Of a DNA stretch of 64,000 nt, positions 35,825 through 45,117 are shown piece by piece. The translations under genes were made by a program, and so were the position numbers. The stretch covers positions 1-64,000 of the forward strand of contig NZ_JADOUY010000005.1 in NCBI RefSeq assembly GCF_015752285.1, given 5' to 3'. The notes under the pieces are model-generated. The model was not told the DNA's origin and made no database searches. It was given only the letters and a program-made list of their open reading frames with translations. This DNA is from Mycetocola_A sp015752285 (lineage in GTDB: Bacteria > Actinomycetota > Actinomycetes > Actinomycetales > Microbacteriaceae). Position 1 is the first letter of the stretch; every line of letters starts with the position of its first letter.

Positions 35825-36807
35825 TCGCCACGCCGCCGATCGAGAGGGTGGCCGCGATCACCGAACGGCTCGCCGTGCTGATCGCCGGGGGTGTGCCGCC
35901 GCCAGCAGCCTGGGCGTACCTGGCGGGAGGGGCACGACGTCGCTCTCCGCCGACGCTCGATGACCGGGTGGTCGCGGCCGCGACGGACGCGGCACTGAAC
36001 GGCGCAAGCATCGCCGATGCGATCGCTGATCGCGCGAGGGCCGGCGCGATTCGCCGGTCCGGTCGTCGTTCACCGGCCTCCCCTGAGGCGGATGCCTGGC
36101 TCTCGGTCGCGGCGGCCTGGGAGGTGGCGATCGGGACGGGGGCGCCGCTCGCCGGGTGTCTGAAGGACCTCGCGCGGTCGCAGCGGGCGCTCGGCCAGGC
36201 GCAACGCGACATCGAGGCGGCCCTTGCCGGTCCGCGGGCGACGTCGCGACTGGTGATGCTGTTGCCTGCTGTCGGGCTGGTGTTCGGGTTGTTGCTCGGC
36301 TTCGACACCATCGGCACGCTGTTCGGGACCGTGCCAGGCCTCGCCTGCCTGACGGTCGCCGTCCTTCTCGTGCTGGCGGCCTGGCGGTGGTCGACTGCGA
36401 TGGTCAGACGGTCCATCCCGCCATCGAGCGCGCCCGGGTTGGCCGTCGACCTGACATCGATAGCCATGTCGTCTGGGGCATCCGTCCCCCGTGCGCTGAG
36501 CGTGGTGGAGGCGGCGCTCTCCGCCTATCGTCCGGTTGCGGAGACGGTCGCGGCCGATGACCGCGCCGCGATCGACCGGGTGCTCGCCCTGTCGCAGTCA
36601 GCGGGCGTTCCCGCTGCCGAGCTCCTGCGGGGCGAAGCGGATCAGGCGCGACGAGACGCCCGCTCCGCCGCGCAACTCGGGGCGGCTTCGCTCGCGGCGA
36701 GGCTGATGCTGCCGCTCGGTCTCTGCATCCTCCCGGCGTTCATGCTTGTCGGGGTCGCGCCGCTGATGATGAGCGTGTTGTCCTCCACCGTGCGGGGAAT
36801 CGGATGA
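35821..36807 (+). CDS. Tad pilus type II secretion F-domain protein
   Basis: 328-residue membrane protein, TadB/TadC-like, with hydrophobic segments near 140-190 and at the C-terminus, and a T2SSF-type region (LTSIAMSSGASVPRALSVVEAAL). Usual Tad clusters have separate TadB and TadC; here a single F-domain gene follows tadA, with a 90-residue N-terminal piece that also resembles part of an F domain. It may be a fused or reduced form. Confidence 0.85.
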   Translation: MIATPPIERVAAITERLAVLIAGGVPPPAAWAYLAGGARRRSPPTLDDRVVAAATDAALNGASIADAIADRARAGAIRRSGRRSPASPEADAWLSVAAAWEVAIGTGAPLAGCLKDLARSQRALGQAQRDIEAALAGPRATSRLVMLLPAVGLVFGLLLGFDTIGTLFGTVPGLACLTVAVLLVLAAWRWSTAMVRRSIPPSSAPGLAVDLTSIAMSSGASVPRALSVVEAALSAYRPVAETVAADDRAAIDRVLALSQSAGVPAAELLRGEADQARRDARSAAQLGAASLAARLMLPLGLCILPAFMLVGVAPLMMSVLSSTVRGIG

Positions 36808-36883
36808 TATTCCCCCAGTTTCCGAATGTTCCGTCCGCACGCCGGCTGACCGGGCACGATGACAGTACTCGCGCCACGACAGC

Positions 36884-36897
36884 GCATCCGCGGATGC
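36884..36897. repeat. Perfect 14-bp palindrome GCATCCGCGGATGC
   Basis: Two head-to-head copies of the over-represented GCATCCG word, 20 bases before the DUF4244 gene. Possibly a short hairpin in the tad transcript. Confidence 0.5.
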
Positions 36898-36916
36898 AGA
36901 AAGAGAGAAGGACGAC

Positions 36917-37114
36917 ATGGCGCGAATTCGGGAACACGTGACCAGGCTGGGGCAGCGGTTGTCGGACGACTCCGGTGCGGCGACAGCCGAATACGCGATC
37001 GCGACGATGGCCGCGGTGGGTTTCGCCGGGTTGCTCGTCGTGATCATGCGCAGCGACGAGGTCCGGGGGATTCTCACCGACCTCGTACGTCGGGCGCTCA
37101 CGGTGAACGGCTGA
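36917..37114 (+). CDS. DUF4244 / Flp-type pilin-like protein
   Basis: 65-residue protein with a pilin-like N-terminus: a short basic leader, DDSGAATAEYAIATMAAVGFAG, then a single hydrophobic helix. The Glu-Tyr pair in the hydrophobic segment fits Flp-type prepilins (Glu+5). GAGAAGGA lies before the ATG. Likely the pilus subunit of this cluster. Confidence 0.88.
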   Translation: MARIREHVTRLGQRLSDDSGAATAEYAIATMAAVGFAGLLVVIMRSDEVRGILTDLVRRALTVNG

Positions 37115-37116
37115 TC

Positions 37117-37611
37117 ATGCGGGTCAGCCGCGCAAGGTTCGGTGGCGGTTCCGTTCGGGCGGGCCGCCGCCGGGCACGCCCGAAAGGGCGATGGACCCGC
37201 GCCGGTCCGGAGGCAGGGCTTCCAGCTGATGATCGATTCGAACATCCGGCGGGTCGTCGAGCGGAGCATCCGGCCGAACGCGACGGCGGAAGTGCCGCTG
37301 CCGAGTTCGCGGTCGCCGTTCCGGCGGTCATCCTCGTCCTGGCGTGTTGCCTCGGGGCGGTTCAGGTTGCGTCACAGCAGGTGCGTCTGGCGGATGCCGC
37401 CGCGGATGCCGCCCGCACGCTCGCCCGTGGCGATTCAGCCGGGGTGGCAGCGGCTCGGGTGAGTCGGGCTGTTCCGACGGCGTCGATGAGCCGCTCGACG
37501 GAGGGAGACTTCGTCTGCGTTCTGCTCAGCGCGCCGGCCGGCATCGGCCCGGCAGGCCTGGCAGGGGTGCGGGTGCAGGCGTCCAGCTGCGCGCTCGCCG
37601 GTGGGTTGTGA
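37117..37611 (+). CDS. TadE-like pilus assembly protein
   Basis: 164 residues. A basic N-terminus of about 50 residues is followed by the TadE pattern GGSAAAEFAVAVPAVILVLACCLGAVQVASQQVRLADAAADAARTLA, where pilin-like Glu sits in a hydrophobic helix. ATG at 37117 starts two bases after the DUF4244 stop. The long basic N-terminus is unusual; a shorter internal start is possible. Confidence 0.85.
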   Translation: MRVSRARFGGGSVRAGRRRARPKGRWTRAGPEAGLPADDRFEHPAGRRAEHPAERDGGSAAAEFAVAVPAVILVLACCLGAVQVASQQVRLADAAADAARTLARGDSAGVAAARVSRAVPTASMSRSTEGDFVCVLLSAPAGIGPAGLAGVRVQASSCALAGGL

Positions 37612-37658
37612 GCCGCAGGCGGAGGGAATCAGCCCTCAGGCGACGGGAAAGGACACAG

Positions 37659-38027
37659 ATGGCCGGGGAACATCACCAGGCGTGCTCCGAGCGCGGGTCC
37701 GGCTCCGTACTCGCCGTCGCCCTCGTCGCGGCCGTGCTGCTCCTGACCGGGCTCGCGCTCCCGCTCAACGCGGCGCTGACCACGCGGCAGCTCACGGCCA
37801 ACGCGGCAGACGCTGCGGCGCTCGCCGCCGCTGACACGGCATCCGGTCTCGTTCCCGGCTCGCCATGCACCAACGCAGCGCGAGCGGCCAGGCTCAACGG
37901 GGCTGACCTCGGTGAGTGCTCCGTCGACGGGGTGGAGGTCAGGGTGACCGCGTCGAGAACAGTGCTCGGCGTGGTCGTCACGATGGCGGCGCGTGCCGGA
38001 CCGCCCCAAAACGAAGGGAGTGGTTAG
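37659..38027 (+). CDS. TadE/TadG-like (Rv3654c-type) protein
   Basis: 122 residues. N-terminal GSGSVLAVALVAAVLLLTGLALPLNAALTTRQLTANAADAAALAAADTAS matches the Rv3654c/TadG-like pilus-associated family. GGAAAGGA precedes the ATG. Last gene of the cluster; its stop overlaps the stop of the convergent small gene. Confidence 0.86.
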   Translation: MAGEHHQACSERGSGSVLAVALVAAVLLLTGLALPLNAALTTRQLTANAADAAALAAADTASGLVPGSPCTNAARAARLNGADLGECSVDGVEVRVTASRTVLGVVVTMAARAGPPQNEGSG

Positions 38028-38266
38028 TCGCCGTCGAAGTTCGTCGTCAGGTAGCGGTAGTTCACCGCGCTCGGGCGGTCCGAGTCCTCCGACTCGAATT
38101 CCTGACCCGAGGTTCGCGCATAGACATAGGTCTTCCCGCCCTGCGCGGCGATGTCGACGGTGGGCCGAGGCTCACCAGACTCGGAGAAGTCCGCCGACAG
38201 GGTCTTGCCCTCAAGCGGCCCGTCGGTGAGCTTCGCTGTGTACGTGGTCGTCGTTGATGCGCTCAT
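38024..38266 (-). CDS. Small hypothetical protein
   Basis: 80 residues (83 if the ATG at 38275 is used). Predicted beta-rich: TTYTAKLTDGPLEGKTLSADF..GGKTYVYART. No known family or metal site. Convergent with the tad cluster, sharing four bases at the stops, and divergent from topA. Confidence 0.7.
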   Translation of the reverse strand: MSASTTTTYTAKLTDGPLEGKTLSADFSESGEPRPTVDIAAQGGKTYVYARTSGQEFESEDSDRPSAVNYRYLTTNFDGD

Positions 38267-38386
38267 AGCCCCCATTCTGCTCTTTCCTGCCGCCTTATCA
38301 AGAGGGGAACGCGGTTGTGACGCCGCACGCTGATTAGGTGGACACCGGGAAAGGGTGTGTATGGTGTGCACGACGAAGGGAGTCGG

Positions 38387-41269
38387 GTGCCAGGCACAAA
38401 AAAGCTGGTCATTGTAGAGTCGCCGACCAAAATGAAGTCGATCGCCGGGTATCTGGGCGACGGCTATGAGGTTCTCAGCTCGGTCGGACACATCCGTGAC
38501 CTTGCCGAGCCCAAGAACCTCCCGGCTGAACTCAAGAAGGGCGCCCTCGGCAAGTTCGCGGTCGACGTCGAGAATGACTTCGAACCGTACTACGTGGTTT
38601 CCGACAACAAGAAGAAGACGGTGGCAGAGCTCAAGCGGGCTCTGAAGAACGCCGACGAACTCCTGCTCGCGACTGATGAGGACCGCGAAGGCGAGGCGAT
38701 CGCCTGGCACTTGCTGCAGGTGCTCCAGCCGAAGGTCCCCGTCAAACGCATGGTCTTCCACGAGATCACCAAAGACGCGATCCTCGCCGCCAAAGACAAC
38801 ACCCGCGACCTCGACGTCGCGCTCGTCGACGCTCAGGAAACCCGACGCATCCTCGACCGTATCTATGGGTACGAGATCTCCCCGGTGCTCTGGCGCAAAG
38901 TGGGTCCCAGCCTCTCGGCCGGCCGCGTGCAGTCCGCCGCGACCCGTCTCATCGTCGATCGTGAGCGGGAACGTCTTGCGTTCACCGCCGCTTCCTACTG
39001 GGACCTCACCGCCCAGGCCGCGCCTGACGCAGACGCCACCCACTTCGAGTCGCGCCTCGTCCGACTCGACGGCCAGCGGATCGCCACCGGACGTGACTTC
39101 GACGACACCGGAAAACTCACCGGCAAGGCCGTACCGCTCGACGAGCAGCGCGCTCAGACGATCGCCGCCGCTCTCGCCGACCCTGCAGCATCCGCCGTCG
39201 TGTCGAAGGTCGAGTCGAAGCCGTACTCGCGCCGCCCCGCAGCCCCGTTCACCACGTCGACCCTGCAGCAGGAAGCAGCCCGCAAGCTGCGGTTCTCGGC
39301 ACGGCAGACGATGAGCGTCGCCCAGTCGCTCTACGAAAACGGGTACATCACCTATATGCGTACCGACTCGCCTTCGCTCTCGGGCCAGGCGATCAAGGCG
39401 GCACGCGACCAGGCGACGGCGCTCTACGGTGCCGAGACGATCCCGGACAAGCCGCGGCTCTACTCCGGCAAGAACAAGAGCGCGCAGGAAGCCCACGAGG
39501 CCATCCGCCCGTCCGGTGACACCTTCCGTACGCCGTCGTCGCTGACCGGCAGCCTGCGCGGCCAGGACTTCAAGCTCTACGAACTGATCTGGAAGCGCAC
39601 CGTCGCCAGCCAGATGGCCGACGCCAAGGGTCAGACCGCGACGGTCACGATCGAGGCTCAGGCAGGCGACACGCTCGCCGAGCTGACGGCATCCGGAACC
39701 GTCATCACGTTCCGTGGGTTCCTGCACGCATACGAAGAGGGCCAGGACGAAGAACGCAACGCGAGCGACAACGCTGCCCGCGAAGCCAAGCTGCCGCCAC
39801 TGACCCAGGGTCAGAAACTGCAGCTCACCGACGTCGAAGCGAAGGGCCACGAGACGTCGCCGCCCCCGCGGTACACGGAGGCAAGCCTCGTCAAGACGCT
39901 AGAAGAGCTGGGCATCGGTCGCCCGTCGACCTACGCGCAGACGATCGCGACGATCACCGACCGGGGTTATGTCACCGCCCGCGGACAGGCGCTCATCCCG
40001 TCGTGGATTGCGTTCAGCGTTGTCCGTCTGCTCGAAGAGCACTTCAACGATCTCATCCAGTACGACTTCACCGCCGAGATGGAAGAGGACCTCGACCGCA
40101 TCGCCGGTGGCGAGCAGGACCGCACCGAATGGCTCAAGTCCTTCTATTACGGTGGCGGTGACCACCGCGGTCTGCGCACCGTCGTCGACAACCTCGGCGA
40201 GATCGACGCGCGAGAGATCAACTCGATGCGCCTCAGCGATACGGTGACGATCCGGATCGGCAAGTACGGCCCCTACCTCGAAGTGACGGATGCCTCGGCG
40301 CCCCCACAGGCAGACGGCGAACCCGCCGTTCCCCGCCGGATCAACATCCCCGAAGACCTCGCCCCTGACGAGCTCACCCTCGCCAAGGCGCAGGAACTCA
40401 TCGACGCCCCCGTGCTCACCGACCGCGTCATCGGCGTGAACCCGGAGAACAACAAGGAAATCGTCGCGAAGGACGGCCGGTTCGGTCCATACGTGACCGA
40501 GCTCGAACCAGAGGTCTCCGAGGAGCCGGCCGTCGACCTCGCCACCGGTGAGGTGACGGATGCCCCCAGGAAAAAGGCGCCGGCGAAGAAGAAAGCCGCA
40601 GCGGTGAAGCCGCGGACGGCATCCCTCTTCAAATCGATGGCTCTCGATCAGATCGACCTCGACACCGCGCTCAAACTCCTGTCGCTGCCCCGCGTCGTCG
40701 GTGCCGACCCGGAATCCGGTGAAGAGATCACGGCCCAGAACGGCCGTTTCGGCCCGTACCTGAAAAAGGGAACGGACTCGCGTTCGCTCGAGAACGAAGA
40801 CCAGATCTTCGACATCGAACTGCCAGGAGCGCTCGAGATCTTCGCGCAGCCGAAGTACGGAAACCGCCGTGCGTCGAGTGCGCTCAAGGAGTTCGAGGCC
40901 GACCCGGTCAGTGGCAAGCCGATCAAGGTGAAAGACGGCCGTTTCGGCCCGTACGTCACTGACGGCGAGACCAACGCGACCATTCCCAAGGCCGAATCGG
41001 TTGAGGACGTCGACTTCGACCGCGCTGTTCAGCTGCTCGCCGACAAGCGTGCGAAGGGACCTGCCGCTCCGCGCAAGAAGGCCCCGGCCAAGAAGCCGGC
41101 TGCGAAGAAGCCCGCCGCGAAGAAGCCGGCCGCGAAAAAGCCTGCTGCGAAGAAGCCGACCGCTGCTGCCGCGAAGAAGGCAGCGACGGCGAAGACGGGT
41201 GTCTCAGCGGCGACAGCCACGAAACCTGCAGCGCGCAAACCGGCCGCGAAGCCGACCCCGGCGGAGTAG
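38387..41269 (+). CDS. topA: DNA topoisomerase I
   Basis: 960-residue type IA topoisomerase that relaxes negative supercoils. Toprim motif LVIVESPTKMKSIAGYLG at the N-terminus, DEDREGEAIAWH with metal Asp/Glu, catalytic Tyr in GYITYMRTDSPSLS. Zinc fingers of E. coli TopA are absent; instead repeated GRFGPY blocks (topo C-repeats) and a long Ala/Lys/Pro-rich basic tail from about residue 890, typical of actinobacterial enzymes. GTG 38387 is preceded by GAAGGGAG. Overlaps tmk by one base. Confidence 0.97.
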   Translation: MPGTKKLVIVESPTKMKSIAGYLGDGYEVLSSVGHIRDLAEPKNLPAELKKGALGKFAVDVENDFEPYYVVSDNKKKTVAELKRALKNADELLLATDEDREGEAIAWHLLQVLQPKVPVKRMVFHEITKDAILAAKDNTRDLDVALVDAQETRRILDRIYGYEISPVLWRKVGPSLSAGRVQSAATRLIVDRERERLAFTAASYWDLTAQAAPDADATHFESRLVRLDGQRIATGRDFDDTGKLTGKAVPLDEQRAQTIAAALADPAASAVVSKVESKPYSRRPAAPFTTSTLQQEAARKLRFSARQTMSVAQSLYENGYITYMRTDSPSLSGQAIKAARDQATALYGAETIPDKPRLYSGKNKSAQEAHEAIRPSGDTFRTPSSLTGSLRGQDFKLYELIWKRTVASQMADAKGQTATVTIEAQAGDTLAELTASGTVITFRGFLHAYEEGQDEERNASDNAAREAKLPPLTQGQKLQLTDVEAKGHETSPPPRYTEASLVKTLEELGIGRPSTYAQTIATITDRGYVTARGQALIPSWIAFSVVRLLEEHFNDLIQYDFTAEMEEDLDRIAGGEQDRTEWLKSFYYGGGDHRGLRTVVDNLGEIDAREINSMRLSDTVTIRIGKYGPYLEVTDASAPPQADGEPAVPRRINIPEDLAPDELTLAKAQELIDAPVLTDRVIGVNPENNKEIVAKDGRFGPYVTELEPEVSEEPAVDLATGEVTDAPRKKAPAKKKAAAVKPRTASLFKSMALDQIDLDTALKLLSLPRVVGADPESGEEITAQNGRFGPYLKKGTDSRSLENEDQIFDIELPGALEIFAQPKYGNRRASSALKEFEADPVSGKPIKVKDGRFGPYVTDGETNATIPKAESVEDVDFDRAVQLLADKRAKGPAAPRKKAPAKKPAAKKPAAKKPAAKKPAAKKPTAAAAKKAATAKTGVSAATATKPAARKPAAKPTPAE

Positions 41270-41898
41270 TGGCTGAGGCGTACCCCGGACTGTTCATCAC
41301 CCTCGAGGGTGGTGACGGTTCGGGAAAATCCACCCAGGCGGCCGGACTCGAGTCGTGGCTGCGGGAGCAGGGCCGTGAGGTCATCCGCACCCGCGAACCC
41401 GGTGGCACCGAGGTGGGTGTGGAGATCCGCGAAATCGTGTTGCACCACCGTGGTGACATCGCGCCGCGGGCCGAGGCTCTGCTCTACGCCGCCGACCGTG
41501 CGCATCACATCGCGACGAAGGTCCGGCCGGCTCTCGAACGCGGCGACGTGGTCATCCAGGACCGTTACCTCGACTCATCCGTCGCCTACCAGGGTGCCGG
41601 GCGCGACCTCGGCATGGACGAGGTCCGCGACCTTTCGATGTGGGCGACCGGCGGGCTCCTGCCCGACCTGACGATCCTGCTCGACCTCGACGAAAGCGCG
41701 GCCAGGCTGCGACTCGATTCGGCGCGCACCCGTTTCGACCGGCTCGAGAACGAGGCCGCGACCTTCCACCGCCGAGTGCGGGAGGTCTACCTCGACCTCG
41801 CCGCTGCCGAACCGGAACGTTTTCTCGTGCTCGACGCAACGGATGCGGTCGCGACGCTCGCCGCGAGCATCCGTTCGCGGGTAGCCTCGCTGCTGTAG
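41269..41898 (+). CDS. tmk: Thymidylate kinase
   Basis: 209-residue dTMP kinase. P-loop EGGDGSGKST, DR(Y) motif QDRYLDSSVAYQG and the LID region. It phosphorylates dTMP to dTDP for DNA synthesis. GTG start overlaps the topA stop (TAGTG). Followed by a palindromic repeat and holB. Confidence 0.96.
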   Translation: MAEAYPGLFITLEGGDGSGKSTQAAGLESWLREQGREVIRTREPGGTEVGVEIREIVLHHRGDIAPRAEALLYAADRAHHIATKVRPALERGDVVIQDRYLDSSVAYQGAGRDLGMDEVRDLSMWATGGLLPDLTILLDLDESAARLRLDSARTRFDRLENEAATFHRRVREVYLDLAAAEPERFLVLDATDAVATLAASIRSRVASLL

Positions 41899-41946
41899 AC
41901 GGCACCGGCTGCTGCAGCACCAGCTCCTGCAACCCGCTGTTCTGAC

Positions 41947-42045
41947 TGCAAATTCAGGAGATTCTCGCGACCCGCCGTGGTGGGAGCGCTCCCATACGGC
42001 GTGGCGGCACGAAACTCCTGAATTTGCAGCAATCTCCTGAATTTG
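41947..42045. repeat. Palindromic intergenic repeat family 1, copy 2
   Basis: About 99 bp, same layout as copy 1: CAAATTCAGGAGA at the left, perfect centre TGGGAGCGCTCCCA, then two right arms (CTCCTGAATTTGCAG and TCTCCTGAATTTG). Between tmk and holB. Confidence 0.87.
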
Positions 42046-42142
42046 TGGTCCGCACCGAAGCCGCCCAGGCGAGCGGATGCCGCGTGCCAGGCTCGCGATG
42101 CGGGCAGGATTCGGGGTCGGAGGGTCCCGGTAGGCTGGAGAC

Positions 42143-43285
42143 ATGGCCAACTGGGATGACGTCATCGGGCAGGCAGATGCCGTCTCGTTGCTGCAGGATG
42201 CCGCCGCAGACCGTGGCGGAGACGCCCACGGCGCCATGACCCACGCCTGGCTGATCACGGGGCCGCCCGGATCCGGCCGCTCAAACCTGGCATACGCGTT
42301 CGCCGCCGCCCTGCTCAGCCGGGAGGCCGACGGCGACCCGGTGACCGCCGCCCAGGTCGACGCGCGCACCCACCCCGACCTCACCGTGCTCGCCACCTCC
42401 AACGTCATCATCAAGATCGACGAGGTGCGTGAACTCGTCCGCAGCTCGCAGTTCTCCCCAGCGGTCGGCCGCTACCGGGTGATGGTCATCGAAGATGCCG
42501 ACCGCATGGCGGAGCGCACCTCGAACGTGCTGCTCAAGGCTCTCGAAGAACCCCCGGAGCGCACCGTCTGGGTGCTCTGCGCGCCGAGCGAGGCCGACCT
42601 GATCCCCACCATCAGGTCCCGGGTCCGCGCGATCCGCCTGCGAGTCCCCGACATCGCCGAGGTCGCCGACCTCATCGTGCGTCGTGACGGCGTCGACGCC
42701 GAGCTCGCGGAGCGGGCCGCCCGCCAGGCCCAGTCCCACGTTGGCATGGCGCACCGCCTCGCCACCGACGCAGGCGCGCGCGCCAGGCGAGACGAAACGC
42801 TCCACGCAGCCCTCGGCATCCGCACCGTCTCCGATGCGGTGCTCGCGGCCGCCCGTATGCTCGCCGTCGCCGGAGACGACGCCAAGGCGTACACCGAACA
42901 GCGTGACGCCGAGGAACGCGAGCATGCACTGCGATCGCTCGGTGTCGAACCAGGGCAGACCCTGCCTCCAGCCCTCCGCTCTCAGATCCGCGCGCTCGAA
43001 GACGACCAGAAACGGCGGGCCACCCGCAGCCTGCGCGACGGTATCGACCGCATTCTCGTCGACCTGCTCTCGCTCTACCGCGACATCATCATGCTGCAGC
43101 TCGGCCGGTCCGAAACACTCATCAACCGCGAGCTGATCGCTGAACTCACCGCGGCGGGCGACGCCAGCACCCCGGCAGAGACGATGACCACCATGGATGC
43201 CATCCAGGAGGCCCGTGAGCGCATCGAGGGCAACGTCGCCCCCGCGCTCGCCCTCGAGTCCATGCTCGTCACAGCCATACGATGA
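42143..43285 (+). CDS. holB: DNA polymerase III delta' subunit
   Basis: 380-residue clamp-loader subunit with AAA+ fold. Start WDDVIGQADAV, a modified P-loop GPPGSGRSN, and SRC-like TIRSRVRAIRL. The zinc-module Cys residues of some members are not seen. Acts with gamma and delta to load the sliding clamp. GGAGAC is four bases before ATG. The 244-bp gap from tmk is larger than usual because of the inserted repeat. Confidence 0.94.
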   Translation: MANWDDVIGQADAVSLLQDAAADRGGDAHGAMTHAWLITGPPGSGRSNLAYAFAAALLSREADGDPVTAAQVDARTHPDLTVLATSNVIIKIDEVRELVRSSQFSPAVGRYRVMVIEDADRMAERTSNVLLKALEEPPERTVWVLCAPSEADLIPTIRSRVRAIRLRVPDIAEVADLIVRRDGVDAELAERAARQAQSHVGMAHRLATDAGARARRDETLHAALGIRTVSDAVLAAARMLAVAGDDAKAYTEQRDAEEREHALRSLGVEPGQTLPPALRSQIRALEDDQKRRATRSLRDGIDRILVDLLSLYRDIIMLQLGRSETLINRELIAELTAAGDASTPAETMTTMDAIQEARERIEGNVAPALALESMLVTAIR

Positions 43286-43331
43286 ACTCATGGCGGTACG
43301 CCGACCATCCCGACGCAGTGGAGACTCTTCC

Positions 43332-44897
43332 GTGACAAGCACCCCAAGGACCATCCGCCGACGTCCGCGGATGGCGCTTCTGGCGTTGTCCGCCGGACTG
43401 GCCCTCACGCTCAGCGGCTGTGTGACCGCCTTCTTCCCCAGCGATCAGCCGGTCGCCACGTCGACACCGACCCAGGAAGACGTCGCCGAGAACCTGCGCC
43501 CGTTCTACGAGCAGCAGCTCAGCTGGTCGGGCTGCGGCAGCGACGGGTTCCAGTGCGCCACGGCGACGGCTCCGATGGACTGGGAGAACCCCGAAGACGG
43601 AGACATCGAACTTGAGCTGGTTCGTCAGCGGGCGAGTGGCGGAGACGCGATCGGATCGCTGCTCCTCAACCCGGGCGGCCCTGGGGCATCCGGTTTCGAC
43701 CTCGTCGCACAGACGATCGACTTCGCCACGGATGAACGGCTGCAGGACAACTTCGACATCGTCGGGTTCGACCCGCGAGGCGTCAGCAGGTCGACTCCGG
43801 TGTCGTGCCTCGACGCCGACCAGATGGACGACTATCTCTACGGCATCGCCGATGGCGAACGCGGCAGCGCGGCATGGATCGATGAGGTCACCGCCAGTTC
43901 GCAGGAATTCGCGGATGCCTGCGCCGAGAACACGGGCGACGCGCTCGAATTCGTGACCACGGTGAGTGCAGCCCGCGACCTCGACCTGCTGCGCGCCCTC
44001 CTCGGCGACCCGAAGCTCAACTACCTGGGCTACTCCTACGGCACCTTCCTCGGGGCAACCTACGCCGAGTTGTACCCAGACAAGGTCGGCCGGCTCGTCC
44101 TCGACGGGGCCATCGACCCGTCGTCGAGCATCTACGAGGTGAACGAGACGCAGGCGAAGGGATTCGAGAGCGCACTCTCTGCGTACCTCGACGCGTGCAT
44201 CGGAACGAGCGAGTGCCCGTTCAGCGGGAGCACGAGCGAGGCGCTGACGACAATCGGCGCCCTGCTGGCATCCGTCGGTGAAACGCCGATCACTGCCGAA
44301 GACGGTCGCAAGCTCGGATCGAACTCGCTCCTGACGGCGATCATCTACCCGCTGTACTCGCCTGAACAGGGCTGGCCGCTGCTCAGCGAGATGCTCGCAG
44401 ACGTGATGAACGGCAACGCCGACTACGCGTTCTCGTTCGCAGACGCTTACAACGGCCGTAACCCCGACGGCGGTTACGCCGACAACTCGACGGAGGCGTT
44501 CAACGCCTACAACTGCCGTGACTACACTTACGACGCCGATCCGGCACGGATGGAGGCCGAGGCCGCTCAACTGGCCGAGGCCGCACCGGTGATCGGCCCG
44601 TACTTCAGCTTCGGAGACATCGGCTGCGCCAACTGGCCATACGCGGACGGCGCACCCCGCGACGAGATCCACGCCGAGGGCGCGTCTCCCATCCTGGTGA
44701 TCGGCGCGACCAACGATCCCGCCACCCCGTACATCTGGGCCGAGGCCCTGGCCGAGCAACTCGAGAGCGGAGTGCTCGTCACCTACGAGGGCGAAGGACA
44801 CACCGCGTACAACAAGGGCAGCAGTTGTGTGAACGACGTCGTCGACGACTACCTCATCAATGGAACCGTACCTGACGCCGACCCCGAGTGTTCGTGA
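43332..44897 (+). CDS. Tripeptidyl-aminopeptidase-like lipoprotein (S33)
   Basis: 521 residues from GTG 43332, which has GGAGA upstream; an ATG at 43290 is also in frame. Lipobox LSGC (LTLSGC) after a basic, hydrophobic leader. Alpha/beta hydrolase of the actinobacterial TAP group: oxyanion motif NPGGPGASG, Ser in GYSYGTFLGA, Asp in ATNDPATPY, His in GEGHTAYN. Extracellular peptidase releasing short peptides from N-termini. Follows holB by a short gap. Confidence 0.9.
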   Translation: MTSTPRTIRRRPRMALLALSAGLALTLSGCVTAFFPSDQPVATSTPTQEDVAENLRPFYEQQLSWSGCGSDGFQCATATAPMDWENPEDGDIELELVRQRASGGDAIGSLLLNPGGPGASGFDLVAQTIDFATDERLQDNFDIVGFDPRGVSRSTPVSCLDADQMDDYLYGIADGERGSAAWIDEVTASSQEFADACAENTGDALEFVTTVSAARDLDLLRALLGDPKLNYLGYSYGTFLGATYAELYPDKVGRLVLDGAIDPSSSIYEVNETQAKGFESALSAYLDACIGTSECPFSGSTSEALTTIGALLASVGETPITAEDGRKLGSNSLLTAIIYPLYSPEQGWPLLSEMLADVMNGNADYAFSFADAYNGRNPDGGYADNSTEAFNAYNCRDYTYDADPARMEAEAAQLAEAAPVIGPYFSFGDIGCANWPYADGAPRDEIHAEGASPILVIGATNDPATPYIWAEALAEQLESGVLVTYEGEGHTAYNKGSSCVNDVVDDYLINGTVPDADPECS

Positions 44898-44964
44898 GAG
44901 TTCGAAACACCGGGTAAGATCGTAAGCTGTGCGTCGCAGAAGCTCTCGGGCTGACGCGAAACAC

Positions 44965-45037
44965 GCCGCCTTAGCTCAGTCGGCAGAGCGTTTCACTCGT
45001 AATGAAAAGGTCGTGGGTTCGATTCCCACAGGCGGCT
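44965..45037 (+). tRNA. tRNA-Thr (anticodon CGT)
   Basis: Acceptor GCCGCCT pairs with AGGCGGC, anticodon stem TTCA-type with loop CTCGTAA giving CGT, T-arm GTGGGTTCGATTCCCAC. CCA is encoded (45038-45040). No integrase adjacent. Confidence 0.95.
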
Positions 45038-45043
45038 CCATCT

Positions 45044-45067
45044 GACCCCCTCCCCACGGAGGGGGTC
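45044..45067 (+). terminator. Hairpin terminator after tRNA-Thr
   Basis: Perfect 10-bp stem GACCCCCTCC / GGAGGGGGTC with a CCAC loop; no real T-run follows. Confidence 0.75.
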
Positions 45068-45117
45068 GTGTGGTTTCCGGGCAGCCGATGTCAGCCGCTG
45101 GATCTACTCTCGGGGTC

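Noticed and set aside
38267..39850. Long antisense frame over the first part of topA, continuous with the small gene at 38024
   Set aside because: Only the last 80-83 codons look like protein; the rest mirrors topA.
41040..41266. DNA repeat in the topA 3' end
   Set aside because: This is the coding sequence of the Ala-Lys-Pro-rich TopA tail, normal for actinobacteria.
43269..44801. Long antisense frame opposite the S33 peptidase gene
   Set aside because: No motifs or ribosome site; the plus-strand protein has a complete catalytic triad.
44965..45040. tRNA-Thr or tRNA-Pro as integration site of a mobile element
   Set aside because: No integrase, no duplicated tRNA 3' end and ordinary housekeeping genes follow both.
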